A program made the position numbers and the translations under genes. Positions 45,963 through 54,148 of a stretch of DNA of 64,000 bases are shown here, piece by piece (position 1 is the first letter of the stretch; each line of letters starts with the position of its first letter). The notes beneath the pieces were generated by a model. It was not told the DNA's origin. It saw only the letters and a program-made list of their open reading frames with translations, and made no database searches. This stretch comes from Flavobacterium sp. Its GTDB lineage: Bacteria > Bacteroidota > Bacteroidia > Flavobacteriales > Flavobacteriaceae. The stretch spans positions 142,163 through 206,162 of the forward strand of contig NZ_JAPZSU010000002.1 in assembly GCF_027531905.1 (NCBI RefSeq), written 5' to 3'.

Positions 45963-47141
45963 ATGGAGAATTTTAAAATGATAGCCAAAACTTTTTTTGG
46001 TTTTGAAGAAGTATTGGCCAAAGAGTTGCGTCAATTGGGTGCGCAAGAGGTTGAGCAAGGCATACGAATGGTAAGTTTTAAGGGTGATAAAGGATTTATG
46101 TACAAAGCAAATTTGTCTTTGCGTACTGCATTAAAGGTGTTAAAACCGATTTATTCGTTTAGAGCGACTAACGAAGCAGCTTTATATAAAGGTATTGCAA
46201 GTGTCAATTGGTTGAAATATCTTAATGCTAATCAAACGTTTGTGATCGATGCTACGGTTCATTCGGATCATTTTAATCATTCGGAGTTTGTGTCTCAAAA
46301 GTGTAAGGACGCGATTGTAGATCAGTTTAGAGAACGCACAGGGCAACGTCCAAGCATTGACAAAGCTTTTCCTGATTTACGAATCAACATTCATATTGGC
46401 AAAGACCAAGTTTCGGTGGCATTGGATACTTCTGGAAATTCCTTGCACCAACGTGGTTACAGAACAGCTACGAATATTGCTCCTATCAATGAAGTTTTGG
46501 CCGCGGGAATTTTATTATTATCAGGTTGGGAAGGACAAGGGCACTTTTTGGATCCGATGTGTGGTTCAGGGACATTTTTGGCGGAAGCCGCAATGATTGC
46601 ATGTAATATTCCAGCCAATATCAACCGAAAAGAATTTGCTTTTGAAAAATGGAAGGATTGGGATAATGATTTGTTTGACCAAATTATGGACAGTTTGCTG
46701 AAAAAAGTAAAAGAGTTTCATTACACGATCACAGGCTATGACAAAGCACCAAGTGCGGTTCAAAAAGCCAAAGACAATATCAAAAATGCTAATTTAGACG
46801 AATACGTAAAGGTTGTTGAAGAAAACTTTTTTGATACCGCGAAAACTACCGAAGGCAAATTGCATATGGTTTTCAATCCGCCGTATGACGAGCGATTGGA
46901 TATTCATATGGAAGAATTTTATAAAAACATTGGCGATACTTTGAAGAAAAATTATCCTGGAACCAATGCGTGGTTTATTACCGCGAACTTAGATGCTTTG
47001 AAATTTGTCGGTTTAAAACCTTCCCGAAAAATCAAATTGTTTAATGCTAGTTTAGAAGCGCGTTTGGTGAAATACGAAATGTATGAAGGAAGTAAAAGAA
47101 CCAAGTTTCAAAGCCCCCTAACCCCCGAAGAGGGAATATAG
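45963..47141 (+). CDS. THUMP-domain rRNA methyltransferase (RlmL-like)
   Basis: 392 residues. An N-terminal ferredoxin-like and THUMP part (about 1-155) binds RNA. The Rossmann methyltransferase part has DPMCGSGTFLAEAAM (about 197-211), TGYDKAPSAVQKAK and the N-P-P-Y catalytic motif (FNPPYDERLDI, near 305), as in enzymes making N2-methylguanosine (RlmL, target 23S G2445). Only the first half of the E. coli two-domain RlmKL is present. The last residues (SPLTPEEGI) are encoded by an intergenic repeat that has been read into the gene (47109-47138). Confidence 0.88.
   Translation: MENFKMIAKTFFGFEEVLAKELRQLGAQEVEQGIRMVSFKGDKGFMYKANLSLRTALKVLKPIYSFRATNEAALYKGIASVNWLKYLNANQTFVIDATVHSDHFNHSEFVSQKCKDAIVDQFRERTGQRPSIDKAFPDLRINIHIGKDQVSVALDTSGNSLHQRGYRTATNIAPINEVLAAGILLLSGWEGQGHFLDPMCGSGTFLAEAAMIACNIPANINRKEFAFEKWKDWDNDLFDQIMDSLLKKVKEFHYTITGYDKAPSAVQKAKDNIKNANLDEYVKVVEENFFDTAKTTEGKLHMVFNPPYDERLDIHMEEFYKNIGDTLKKNYPGTNAWFITANLDALKFVGLKPSRKIKLFNASLEARLVKYEMYEGSKRTKFQSPLTPEEGI
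47109..47138 (+). repeat. AAAGCCCCCTAACCCCCG-type repeat at the end of the THUMP methyltransferase gene
   Basis: caaagccccctaacccccg then aagagggaata matches the inverted end repeats of the 14116-14408 element. Here it lies inside the coding frame and supplies the last nine residues and is followed directly by the stop. Confidence 0.75.
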
Positions 47142-47246
47142 TCCTGCAAGTAAAGTTGAAAAGGATTTATTTTAAGTTTAATAGTCAAATATAAAACCTA
47201 TTTACCCCTAATAGGATTTCCCGCCACGGCAGGATAGGGGACTGAT

Positions 47247-47483
47247 ATGACGAAATTACAAGTACGAGCATTTCTATACCAATTGGGCTGTTTTGCCATT
47301 TTGTTTGTTGGTTTTCGCTATTTAGTGGGAACCTACACAGGTTTGACAGGGTTTTGGATTCCGTTAACGGCATTTGTTATTGGTACAATTTTATCACCTA
47401 AATTTCAAGCGGTTAAAACTAAAGATGGCGAGAAACTATTTATGTCTTGGATTTTTCTTAAAGGAGTTCGAATCATAGGGTAA
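47247..47483 (+). CDS. Small membrane protein of unknown function
   Basis: 78 residues with two hydrophobic segments (FLYQLGCFAILFVGFRYLV and FWIPLTAFVIGTILSPKF), a Lys-rich loop and a C-terminal amphipathic part. A strong terminator follows 40 bases after the stop, which supports a real transcript. No motif suggests a role. Confidence 0.65.
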   Translation: MTKLQVRAFLYQLGCFAILFVGFRYLVGTYTGLTGFWIPLTAFVIGTILSPKFQAVKTKDGEKLFMSWIFLKGVRIIG

Positions 47484-47523
47484 TATTTTCAGTTATAGAA
47501 CTGATTGCTCGTTTCAAGCAGAA

Positions 47524-47560
47524 AAAAAAGCGTTTTTACTTTGTGTAAAAACGCTTTTTT
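47524..47560 (+). terminator. Terminator, 16-bp arms, before the AAA/DUF4143 gene
   Basis: aaaaaagcgtttttac (47524-47539) pairs perfectly with gtaaaaacgctttttt (47545-47560), 5-base loop. The arms are identical to those of the hairpin at 49181-49217. Confidence 0.85.
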
Positions 47561-47669
47561 AATTGGTAAGTCACAATGTGTTACGTTTAAATTAGATGTT
47601 ATTTTATTTTTATACTTTTTATTTTGAAATAAAATGTATAAATAAGACTTTTTTATTGTTCTTATTTTA

Positions 47670-47677
47670 TATTTTTG
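47670..47677 (+). promoter_or_regulatory. Likely -7 promoter element of the AAA/DUF4143 gene
   Basis: tatttttg fits TAnnTTTG, 20 bases before the ATG and after the terminator hairpin. The -33 element is unclear. Confidence 0.4.
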
Positions 47678-47696
47678 TGTTTAAATAAAAGATATT

Positions 47697-49154
47697 ATGG
47701 ATTTTAATAGTGTTATTCCAACATCCAAAAGGATAGAGCGATTACAGTATGAAAACCCTTGGTGGGTTTCTGGACAAGTGCAAGAGCTTTATCAAAACAT
47801 GTCCAAACGTTTGTATTTTGATGTGTTTTATCCCTTTGTAAAAGAAACGGAGATAAAACGTGCTGTAGTTTTGATGGGGCCAAGGAGAGTAGGTAAGACC
47901 GTTATGATGTTTCACGCAATTCAGGAATTGATTGCAGAAAACATTTCGCCTCAAAAAATATTTTTTATTGGGATTGATAATCCAATATATATGCATTTAG
48001 GTTTAGAAGATATTTTACAACTCGTAAAAAAAGCAGTTAATCTTGACAACCTCGAAGGGTGTTTTGTGTTTTTTGACGAGATTCAATATTTAAAAGATTG
48101 GGAGAGACACTTAAAAGTTTTAGTAGATACTTATCCAAAAACGAAGTTTATAGTTTCAGGTTCTGCCGCTGCGGCTCTTCGTTTGCAAAGTTCAGAAAGT
48201 GGCGCTGGTAGATTTACTGATTTTATGTTGCCTCCGCTAACTTTTCACGAATACATTCATCTTAAAGGCTTACATCATTTAGTGCAATCCAAGTCGATTT
48301 TTTATAACGGAAAAGAGATCCCTTTTTTTACCACTCACGACAATAAAGCCTTGAACAAAGAATTTTTTCACTATCTCAATTTTGGAGGTTATCCAGAAGT
48401 AGTACTCTCCGAAAAAATCCAAAGTGATATGGGACGTTATGTTAAGAGTGATATTGTCGACAAGGTGTTATTGCGAGATTTACCAAGTTTATATGGAATT
48501 AAAGACGTGCAAGAACTAAATAGTTTTTTTAGTTATTTGGCTTATAATACTGGAAACGAATTTTCTTTTGAACGTTTAGCTAAAGACAGTGGTATTCTAA
48601 AAGACACCATTAGAAAGTATCTAGAATATCTTGAAGCTGCTTTTTTGATAAAAGTTATTCATAAAATTGATGATAATGCCAAAAAGTTCAAGCGTATTAC
48701 TACTTTTAAAGTCTATCTTACGAATCCATCTTTACGAACGGCTTTGTTTTCACCTATTCAAGAAACAGATACTGAAACAGGAAATATGGTAGAAACAGCC
48801 ATTTTTTCTCAATGGATGCATCGAGAAAATCTTGATTTGAAATATGCGCGCTGGAAAATGGGACGATCTGAAGGGGAAGTGGATATCGTATTGATTGATA
48901 CTAAACTTTTCAAACCCCAATGGTGTGTAGAAATAAAATGGAGCAATCGCTATTTTGAGAAGCCTCAAGAATTAAAGAGTTTGCTTCATTTTTGTGAACA
49001 GAACAATTTTAAAGCAAGTTTAGTAACGACTATGGATCAAGCGGGAAACAAAACGATAGGCAACTTAAATATTACCTTCGTTCCAGCAGCGATTTATGCA
49101 TACAATATTGGAGTTGTTACGTTAGTCCAAAAAAACACTTGGATGAATGAATAG
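47697..49154 (+). CDS. AAA-type ATPase with C-terminal DUF4143 domain
   Basis: 485 residues. Walker A is GPRRVGKT (61-68) and Walker B is CFVFFDEIQYLKDW. The C-terminal DUF4143 part ends in a fold with GEVDIVLID...WCVEIKWSN, which resembles the PD-(D/E)xK nuclease core (D...E-x-K). A winged-helix stretch (FSFERLAKDSGILKDTIRKYLEYLE) lies between. These ATPases are very common, often in several paralogues per genome, and their function is not known; some are linked to mobile elements. It sits alone between two terminators with identical arms. Confidence 0.85.
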   Translation: MDFNSVIPTSKRIERLQYENPWWVSGQVQELYQNMSKRLYFDVFYPFVKETEIKRAVVLMGPRRVGKTVMMFHAIQELIAENISPQKIFFIGIDNPIYMHLGLEDILQLVKKAVNLDNLEGCFVFFDEIQYLKDWERHLKVLVDTYPKTKFIVSGSAAAALRLQSSESGAGRFTDFMLPPLTFHEYIHLKGLHHLVQSKSIFYNGKEIPFFTTHDNKALNKEFFHYLNFGGYPEVVLSEKIQSDMGRYVKSDIVDKVLLRDLPSLYGIKDVQELNSFFSYLAYNTGNEFSFERLAKDSGILKDTIRKYLEYLEAAFLIKVIHKIDDNAKKFKRITTFKVYLTNPSLRTALFSPIQETDTETGNMVETAIFSQWMHRENLDLKYARWKMGRSEGEVDIVLIDTKLFKPQWCVEIKWSNRYFEKPQELKSLLHFCEQNNFKASLVTTMDQAGNKTIGNLNITFVPAAIYAYNIGVVTLVQKNTWMNE

Positions 49155-49180
49155 ATAATTGAGGTTCCCTTGTGAACAAT

Positions 49181-49217
49181 AAAAAAGCGTTTTTACAAAT
49201 CGTAAAAACGCTTTTTT
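49181..49217 (+). terminator. Terminator after the AAA/DUF4143 gene
   Basis: aaaaaagcgtttttac (49181-49196) pairs with gtaaaaacgctttttt (49202-49217), 6-base loop. Works for this gene and possibly for the convergent DUF6048 gene. Confidence 0.85.
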
Positions 49218-49249
49218 TATTCCTTCTGCTTTCTGCCTTTTGCCTTTTG

Positions 49250-50083
49250 CTATTTCTTCGGCTTTTTCTCTTCTTTTTTTTCTATTTCAGCAGGAAGTAC
49301 TTTTTTCTTGTATAGCGGAACAAAGTACGAAACGGTGTAATTGAAGCCTACGCCAAAATCACCATTATACGTTCGGTTAAAACCTGGAATGTACAAATTA
49401 TCAAATCCACTTGGAGTTTTGTTGGTAATTAAGCGGTTCAATCGCAAACTAAAACCTACAAAGATGTTATTGAAGACTTTGGCTTTTACGCCAGCGACAA
49501 CTTCTATCCAAGTAGCTGACAAACCATTGTATTTTTCACCAGCAGCTACAGGAGGTACTTCTCCCCAATACGGATTAGGATTGTAGATTTTGTAGCTGTT
49601 CAATTCTTGACTAAAGCTAGAAAAACCAGCACGCATCCCAATCGAGATGATGTTTTCCATATCCAACCAGTTTTCGTAAGCGTTATAATCAAATCCTGCT
49701 TTTAGGTAAGAACCTTTGGCGGTTGAAGTTAGTCGGTCGTCTTCGGTGGTTTTGTTTTCAGTACCCAATTCGGCAGCCAAAAAATATTTTTTCGTTATGC
49801 GGTAGTCTCCCACCAACTCAATTCCTTTATAGTTACTGTCGTACAAACCTCTGGTCAGTTTGTATAAGTCAGCACCTACTCTTAGACCATAGCGATTGAA
49901 TTTTGGAGGAACAACAGTGTCCTTTTTTTGGGTTGGTAACTTTTCTAATTCTTGCTTGGGTTTTGCAGGAAGGATATTGTTAGCTTTAAGAGGTGTAGTA
50001 GTCGAAGTCGTTTCTTGTGCTTGAACGGTAAACAAAGAAAAGAGCAAGCAGCCACTAAAAAAAGATAGAAAGATGTGTTTCAT
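49250..50083 (-). CDS. DUF6048-like outer membrane beta-barrel protein
   Basis: 277 residues. A signal peptide (MKHIFLSFFSGCLLFSLFTVQAQ) is followed by a Thr/Pro-rich linker and then a beta-barrel pattern of alternating strands (YGLRVGADLYKLTRGL, FLAAELGTE, SYLKAGFDYNAYENWL, GDFGVGFNYTVSYFVPLY). The tail is Lys/Glu-rich. This pairs with the DUF6452 lipoprotein gene just upstream, overlapping by 29 bases, and rlmD further upstream, an order I recall as conserved in Flavobacteriia. Function unknown; location outer membrane. Confidence 0.75.
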   Translation of the reverse strand: MKHIFLSFFSGCLLFSLFTVQAQETTSTTTPLKANNILPAKPKQELEKLPTQKKDTVVPPKFNRYGLRVGADLYKLTRGLYDSNYKGIELVGDYRITKKYFLAAELGTENKTTEDDRLTSTAKGSYLKAGFDYNAYENWLDMENIISIGMRAGFSSFSQELNSYKIYNPNPYWGEVPPVAAGEKYNGLSATWIEVVAGVKAKVFNNIFVGFSLRLNRLITNKTPSGFDNLYIPGFNRTYNGDFGVGFNYTVSYFVPLYKKKVLPAEIEKKEEKKPKK

Positions 50084-50594
50084 TTTCGTTGTTTATGTTA
50101 GTTTTTTGCAATTGAACTTCTTTCATCCACTTGGTGTCAGAAGCTGGTCCATCCGAATGAACAAATGGAGGGTTAGCATTCATTTCGAACAAGGTTTTGA
50201 AACCACAAGCTCTAGAAATATAGACTTCGCTGGTGGTGTAGTTGAATTGAATCACATCCGTATTAACCAAAGCGGCATTAGTACTACCAGAATTTAGTAT
50301 AAAACTAAAAGTAGTCTTAGTGGCATTGGTTTTCAGGGGAATCGAAATGGTCGCCGTATTGGCTAAATATTTTGACACTCCAGTCGCCGTAGGATTAAAG
50401 ATCACACCATCGGTCATTCCTTCTCCAATTACTTTCAAATTCGTTACTTTTTTTTCAATCGTTGGATTGTTGATATCGAAGAATTTAATCACCATTCTAG
50501 GTGTAGTAGGCGTATTGGCATCGCAAATATCATCTTTCTCACAACTCGAAAAAGAGAAACAAAACACCAACAGTAAAAGCGTTATTTTTTTCAT
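50055..50594 (-). CDS. DUF6452-like lipoprotein
   Basis: 179 residues. Lipoprotein signal with lipobox SFSSC (Cys18). The mature protein is beta-rich, with CDANTPTTPRMVIKFFDINN at the N-terminus, which is the recognisable start of the DUF6452 family, and a C-terminal Cys in SRACGFKTLF. The next gene starts inside its last 29 bases. It is probably exported and anchored near its DUF6048 partner. Confidence 0.75.
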   Translation of the reverse strand: MKKITLLLLVFCFSFSSCEKDDICDANTPTTPRMVIKFFDINNPTIEKKVTNLKVIGEGMTDGVIFNPTATGVSKYLANTATISIPLKTNATKTTFSFILNSGSTNAALVNTDVIQFNYTTSEVYISRACGFKTLFEMNANPPFVHSDGPASDTKWMKEVQLQKTNINNENETHLSIFF

Positions 50595-51300
50595 TTAAAA
50601 CTATTTATTTATACGGATAAGTTTTTTAAAATTAAATTGTTTTTTTTACCACACTTCGATACCTCAGTGCAGGCTAGAGACATAGAATTTATAGTTTTTA
50701 AAAGAAGTAATAGACGTTTTACTATTCACATAGTATTCTATATGTGAAATAGGGCTATTTCTATTTATTCTTTGTTCATAAGCATTAATCTATGATTCTA
50801 TGTGGTTAAATTTTTTATTTTATTTGAATTTCATACCCAACGGATATTTATTATGATTTAAAATTAGCGTCAATATTATATGCTCTTCAATGCCTTCTAT
50901 GGTTAAAAAATCCAACCGCAAAGACCGCAAAGATTTACGCAAAGCACGCCAAGAAAAACCCTTATATGCCCTTCAATGCCTTCTATGGTTTAAAAACTTA
51001 ACCGCAAAGACCGCAAAGATTTACGCAAAGCACGCCAAGAAAAACCCTTATATGCTCTTCAATGCCTTCTTTGGTTACAAACCTAACCGCAAAGTACGCA
51101 AAGATTTACGCAAAGAACACAAAAAAAACTCTTATACGCCCTTCTATGGTTACAAACCTCCCAAACCATTAAAAAAACTTCAATGACTTATATATTTACA
51201 AAAATTACCCACAACCCTTATATGTTCTTCAATACCTTATATGGTTTCAAAACCCAACACATTAAAAAGGTGCTTCTATGACTTATATGTTAAAAAAAAA
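50595..51300. other. 706-bp gene-free stretch holding a tandem repeat
   Basis: Between the DUF6452 start and the rlmD stop. The first 280 bases show nothing clear; the rest is the 86-bp tandem array described separately. An open frame of 98 codons over the array is explained by the repeat and is not called as a gene. Confidence 0.7.
50875..51300 (+). repeat. Degenerating 86-bp tandem repeat
   Basis: Units start at 50875, 50961, 51047 and 51131 (periods 86, 86 and 84). Each reads cttatatgcccttcaatgcc, then ttctatggtt, then aaccgcaaag-accgcaaag-atttacgcaaag and a short spacer. After 51186 only the first part continues, decayed (for example ccttatatgttcttcaatac at 51217). A lone copy of the first part lies at 2077-2114. 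Confidence 0.75.
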
Positions 51301-52713
51301 TTAACGACGTTCCAATAATACCACATTCTCCACGTGATGTGTTTGCGGAAACATATCCACAGGACGAACGCGCGTCACTTTGTACTTCTCATCCATCAAA
51401 GCCAAATCACGAGCTTGTGTTGCCGAATTACAACTCACATACACCACTTTTTGAGGCTCAATTTTCAAGATTTGATCAATAACCGCCGCGTGCATTCCGT
51501 CTCTTGGTGGATCGGTGATGATTACGTCGGGTTTGCCGTGTTGCGCGATAAAAGCTTCGTTAAACACCACTTTCATATCTCCTACAAAGAACTCACAATT
51601 CGTGATATTATTTCGTTCGGCGTTGGCTTTGGCGTCTTTAATCGCTTCGGGTACGCTTTCAACACCAATCACATTTTTGGCTTTTTTCGATACAAACTGA
51701 GCGATAGTTCCCGTTCCTGTGTACAAATCATACACCGTTTCGTTACCAGTCAATCCAGCGAAATCTCTTGTGATTTTGTATAGCTCGTAGGCTTGATCCG
51801 AGTTGGTTTGGTAAAACGACTTGGCGTTGATACTAAATTTCAAGCCTTCCATTTCTTCTAGGATGTAATCACGTCCTTTGTACAATTGAATGTTCGTATC
51901 GTATAACGTATCGTTTGCTTTGTTGTTAATCACGTATTGTAGAGAAGTAATCTGCGGAAATTTGGCATACAAATGATCCAACAACAATTCTCTATTGGCT
52001 TGATCGTCTTCAAAAAACTGAATCAACACCATAATTTCGCCAGTCGAAGCCGTGCGCAACATAAGCGTACGCAATAAGCCTTCGTGGGCTCTTGGGTTAA
52101 AGAACGTCAAACCGTTTGCATTGGCAAATTCACGCACTTCGTTGCGAATCGCGTTCGAAGGGTCTTCTTGCAAATGACATTTATTGATATCTAGGATTTT
52201 GTCCCACATTTTCGGAATATGAAAACCCAAGGCATTTTTATTGTCCAATTCCTCGCTGCTTCCTATTTCGGCTTCGGTTAGCCAACGGCTGTTCGAAAAC
52301 GAAAACTCCATTTTGTTACGGTAGAAAAACTGTTTTTCAGAACCCAAAATCGGTTCGAAATCTGGTAATTCAATTTTACCAATACGTTGCAGGTGGTTTT
52401 TAACCTCGTTGTGTTTAAAAAACAATTGCTGGCTGTACTTCATATTTTGCCATTTGCAACCGCCACACACCCCAAAATGCTCACAAATTGGGTCAACGCG
52501 GTGTTCCGAGAACTCGTGAAACTTCACCGCTTTGCCTTCATAATAGGCTTTTCTTTTCTTGAACGTTTGCACATCTACCACGTCGCCAGGCACGACATTC
52601 GAGATGAACACTACTTTACCGTCGGGCGCTTTTGCCACCGACACGCCTTTTGCTCCAGCATCAAGGACTTTTATCTGATGAAAGACAACTTTGTCTGTAT
52701 TTTTCTTTGCCAT
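51301..52713 (-). CDS. rlmD: 23S rRNA (uracil-1939-C5)-methyltransferase
   Basis: 470 residues. An N-terminal TRAM domain (KVLDAGAKGVSVAKAPDGK) precedes the cysteine cluster of the iron-sulfur site (PICEHFGVCGGCKWQNM). The methyltransferase part has VYDLYTGTGTIAQFVSKKA, DPPRDGMHAAV and the catalytic Cys in VVYVSCNSATQARDL. It methylates U1939 of 23S rRNA with SAM. The minus-strand order rlmD, DUF6452, DUF6048 is kept, but interrupted by the repeat array. Confidence 0.92.
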   Translation of the reverse strand: MAKKNTDKVVFHQIKVLDAGAKGVSVAKAPDGKVVFISNVVPGDVVDVQTFKKRKAYYEGKAVKFHEFSEHRVDPICEHFGVCGGCKWQNMKYSQQLFFKHNEVKNHLQRIGKIELPDFEPILGSEKQFFYRNKMEFSFSNSRWLTEAEIGSSEELDNKNALGFHIPKMWDKILDINKCHLQEDPSNAIRNEVREFANANGLTFFNPRAHEGLLRTLMLRTASTGEIMVLIQFFEDDQANRELLLDHLYAKFPQITSLQYVINNKANDTLYDTNIQLYKGRDYILEEMEGLKFSINAKSFYQTNSDQAYELYKITRDFAGLTGNETVYDLYTGTGTIAQFVSKKAKNVIGVESVPEAIKDAKANAERNNITNCEFFVGDMKVVFNEAFIAQHGKPDVIITDPPRDGMHAAVIDQILKIEPQKVVYVSCNSATQARDLALMDEKYKVTRVRPVDMFPQTHHVENVVLLERR

Positions 52714-53183
52714 ACGGCAAAAATAAGGCTTTGAAACGTTTTACAAATTCAATTTCACAATTTTTTTTGAAAACCACTGTATTTGTTGAGAAGCACCACT
52801 TGGGCGTGCCCCCCGAAACCCGTTTTTCTTGAACCCACACTATCTCTTATATCGGGGGTCGGGCAGTCCGCTATATCTCTTGGGGCGAACCCCGCCCCAA
52901 GAGGATGCCGCTCCCGTCCCTCACGCTTTTAAGACGACAGTTGTCAGTGCTCAGATGGCAGATACAACGCCCAAAACACGAAGATAACTTTCAGAATTTT
53001 TTTATGTTTTTAGGAGGAAAAAGAATATATTTGGGATAATAAAATCTGATTGTTATCAGAATCTACACAAGTTCAACTAGGTAGTTTTGTTTTGTAAGTC
53101 ATATATACATGTTGTGTGAAACTGTATATCAAAATTTCGCATAAAAAATTATTTAAAAATAAACTTAATCTTCCGTAAGAAAA
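52714..53183. other. 470-bp gene-free stretch with a GC-rich palindromic repeat
   Basis: Contains copy A of the GC-rich palindromic repeat (52801-52926). The remaining 250 bases up to the next gene are AT-rich and show no open frame or hairpin. Confidence 0.7.
52801..52926 (+). repeat. GC-rich palindromic repeat, copy A
   Basis: Reads gggcgtgccccccgaaaccc ... cgggggtcgggcagtccgct, then a perfect hairpin (ctcttggggcg 52877-52887 / cgccccaagag 52893-52903), then gatgccgctcccgtccctca. The 44 bases 52869-52912 are identical to the reverse complement of 59846-59889 in copy B. The GC content is far above the surroundings. Confidence 0.8.
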
Positions 53184-53849
53184 ATGATTAATGAACTTAT
53201 CGAAAAAACGAATAAAGAAGAGTTTTATCAAAATGATAATATTTATTTAATAAATACAAAAAGTGAAATTGGAGAACTGAATATCGCTGAATTTAATTTT
53301 CTTATTGAAGAAAGAGATATTTATGGAAATATGAAGAAATCAACTTTGTGGAAAATAATTTCTAACCGTACAATTGAATTCAAAAATTTTCACAACTCAA
53401 ACCTTTTACCTTATGTAAAAATTAAAATCATCGATAATCATCCTTTATTATGGAATTTTCACGAAGATAACTATGAATGTGTTTTGAATGGTTTTCCTAA
53501 AAAACCTAATGAATTTATTGGTGATTTACATTTTGAATTTGAAAACTCAACAGGTAATTGGTTAAACTTAAATGAATTTATACACAACATAAATGAATAC
53601 TACAAAAAGAATAATTCAACAACTATTTCTATTCCAAAATCTGTAAGAGTTATTTTTGAAAAAGTTTGTCTTAAACATAAAGTAGAATTGAATATTGAAA
53701 ACATTATAAAAATTCATAAAAAAGGATATACAAACCGACCAAATGCTAAATTATTAATTTTTGGCAATGAAGACGTTTGTCCAAATAACTATAATTTATT
53801 TCAACCATATATAATTGCAGAAAGTTTTATGGCAACAAAAATTGAATAA
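53184..53849 (+). CDS. Protein of unknown function in the accessory segment
   Basis: 221 residues, Asn-, Lys- and Ile-rich, with codon use even more AT-rich than its neighbours. No signal peptide or membrane segment. It starts with MINELIEKTNKEEFYQNDNI and contains TIEFKNFHNSNLLPYVKIKII and a C-terminal LLIFGNEDVCPNNYNLFQPY. No known motif could be recognised. It lies between palindromic repeats with no gene in operon distance, which fits a gene gained by transfer. Confidence 0.6.
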   Translation: MINELIEKTNKEEFYQNDNIYLINTKSEIGELNIAEFNFLIEERDIYGNMKKSTLWKIISNRTIEFKNFHNSNLLPYVKIKIIDNHPLLWNFHEDNYECVLNGFPKKPNEFIGDLHFEFENSTGNWLNLNEFIHNINEYYKKNNSTTISIPKSVRVIFEKVCLKHKVELNIENIIKIHKKGYTNRPNAKLLIFGNEDVCPNNYNLFQPYIIAESFMATKIE

Positions 53850-53863
53850 AACAGCTTCCCCCC

Positions 53864-54025
53864 GCTAGCGCGAGCGTCTCGCTCGTGCACGCAAGCAAAG
53901 TATAAACAGTATATTTTCTTTGTGTGTAAAAAGTATAAGTTTAGAGAAAGAGAAGATGTTTGTTGTATAAGTTTTAAATTTGAATTGATTTTGATTATAG
54001 GCACAAGCGTGACGCTCGCGCTAGC
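53864..54025. repeat. Inverted pair of a 25-bp GCTAGCGCGAGCG sequence
   Basis: gctagcgcgagcgtc-tcgctcgtgc at 53864-53888 and its reverse complement, changed at 2 of 25 positions, at 54001-54025. Each arm is itself partly palindromic (gcgagcg/cgctcgt). The 112 bases between them carry nothing recognisable. Such CGAGCGTC-type sequences are scattered in Bacteroidetes genomes as intergenic repeats. Confidence 0.65.
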
Positions 54026-54148
54026 TTTGGATTTAGCTCGTCTGTTTGGTTTGTAGCCTTCGATGAGCAATTGTCTAAACTTAAAGTCGGTTTTGTGCTT
54101 ATAAAATGAGTGTTTAAATAAAGTTGAAGTTTATAAAATCGACATCAA

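Noticed and set aside
50890..51186. A 98-codon open frame rich in Lys and Arg
   Set aside because: It is translated tandem repeat DNA: its Lys/Arg-rich blocks recur with the 86-bp period, and nothing outside the repeat supports a gene.
50875..51300. Possible CRISPR array
   Set aside because: The units are about 86 bp with no unique spacers of constant size, and no cas genes are in the window.
53801..54070. An 89-codon minus-strand open frame
   Set aside because: It runs over the inverted GCTAGCGCGAGCG repeats and into the end of a plus-strand gene; composition looks like translated intergenic DNA.
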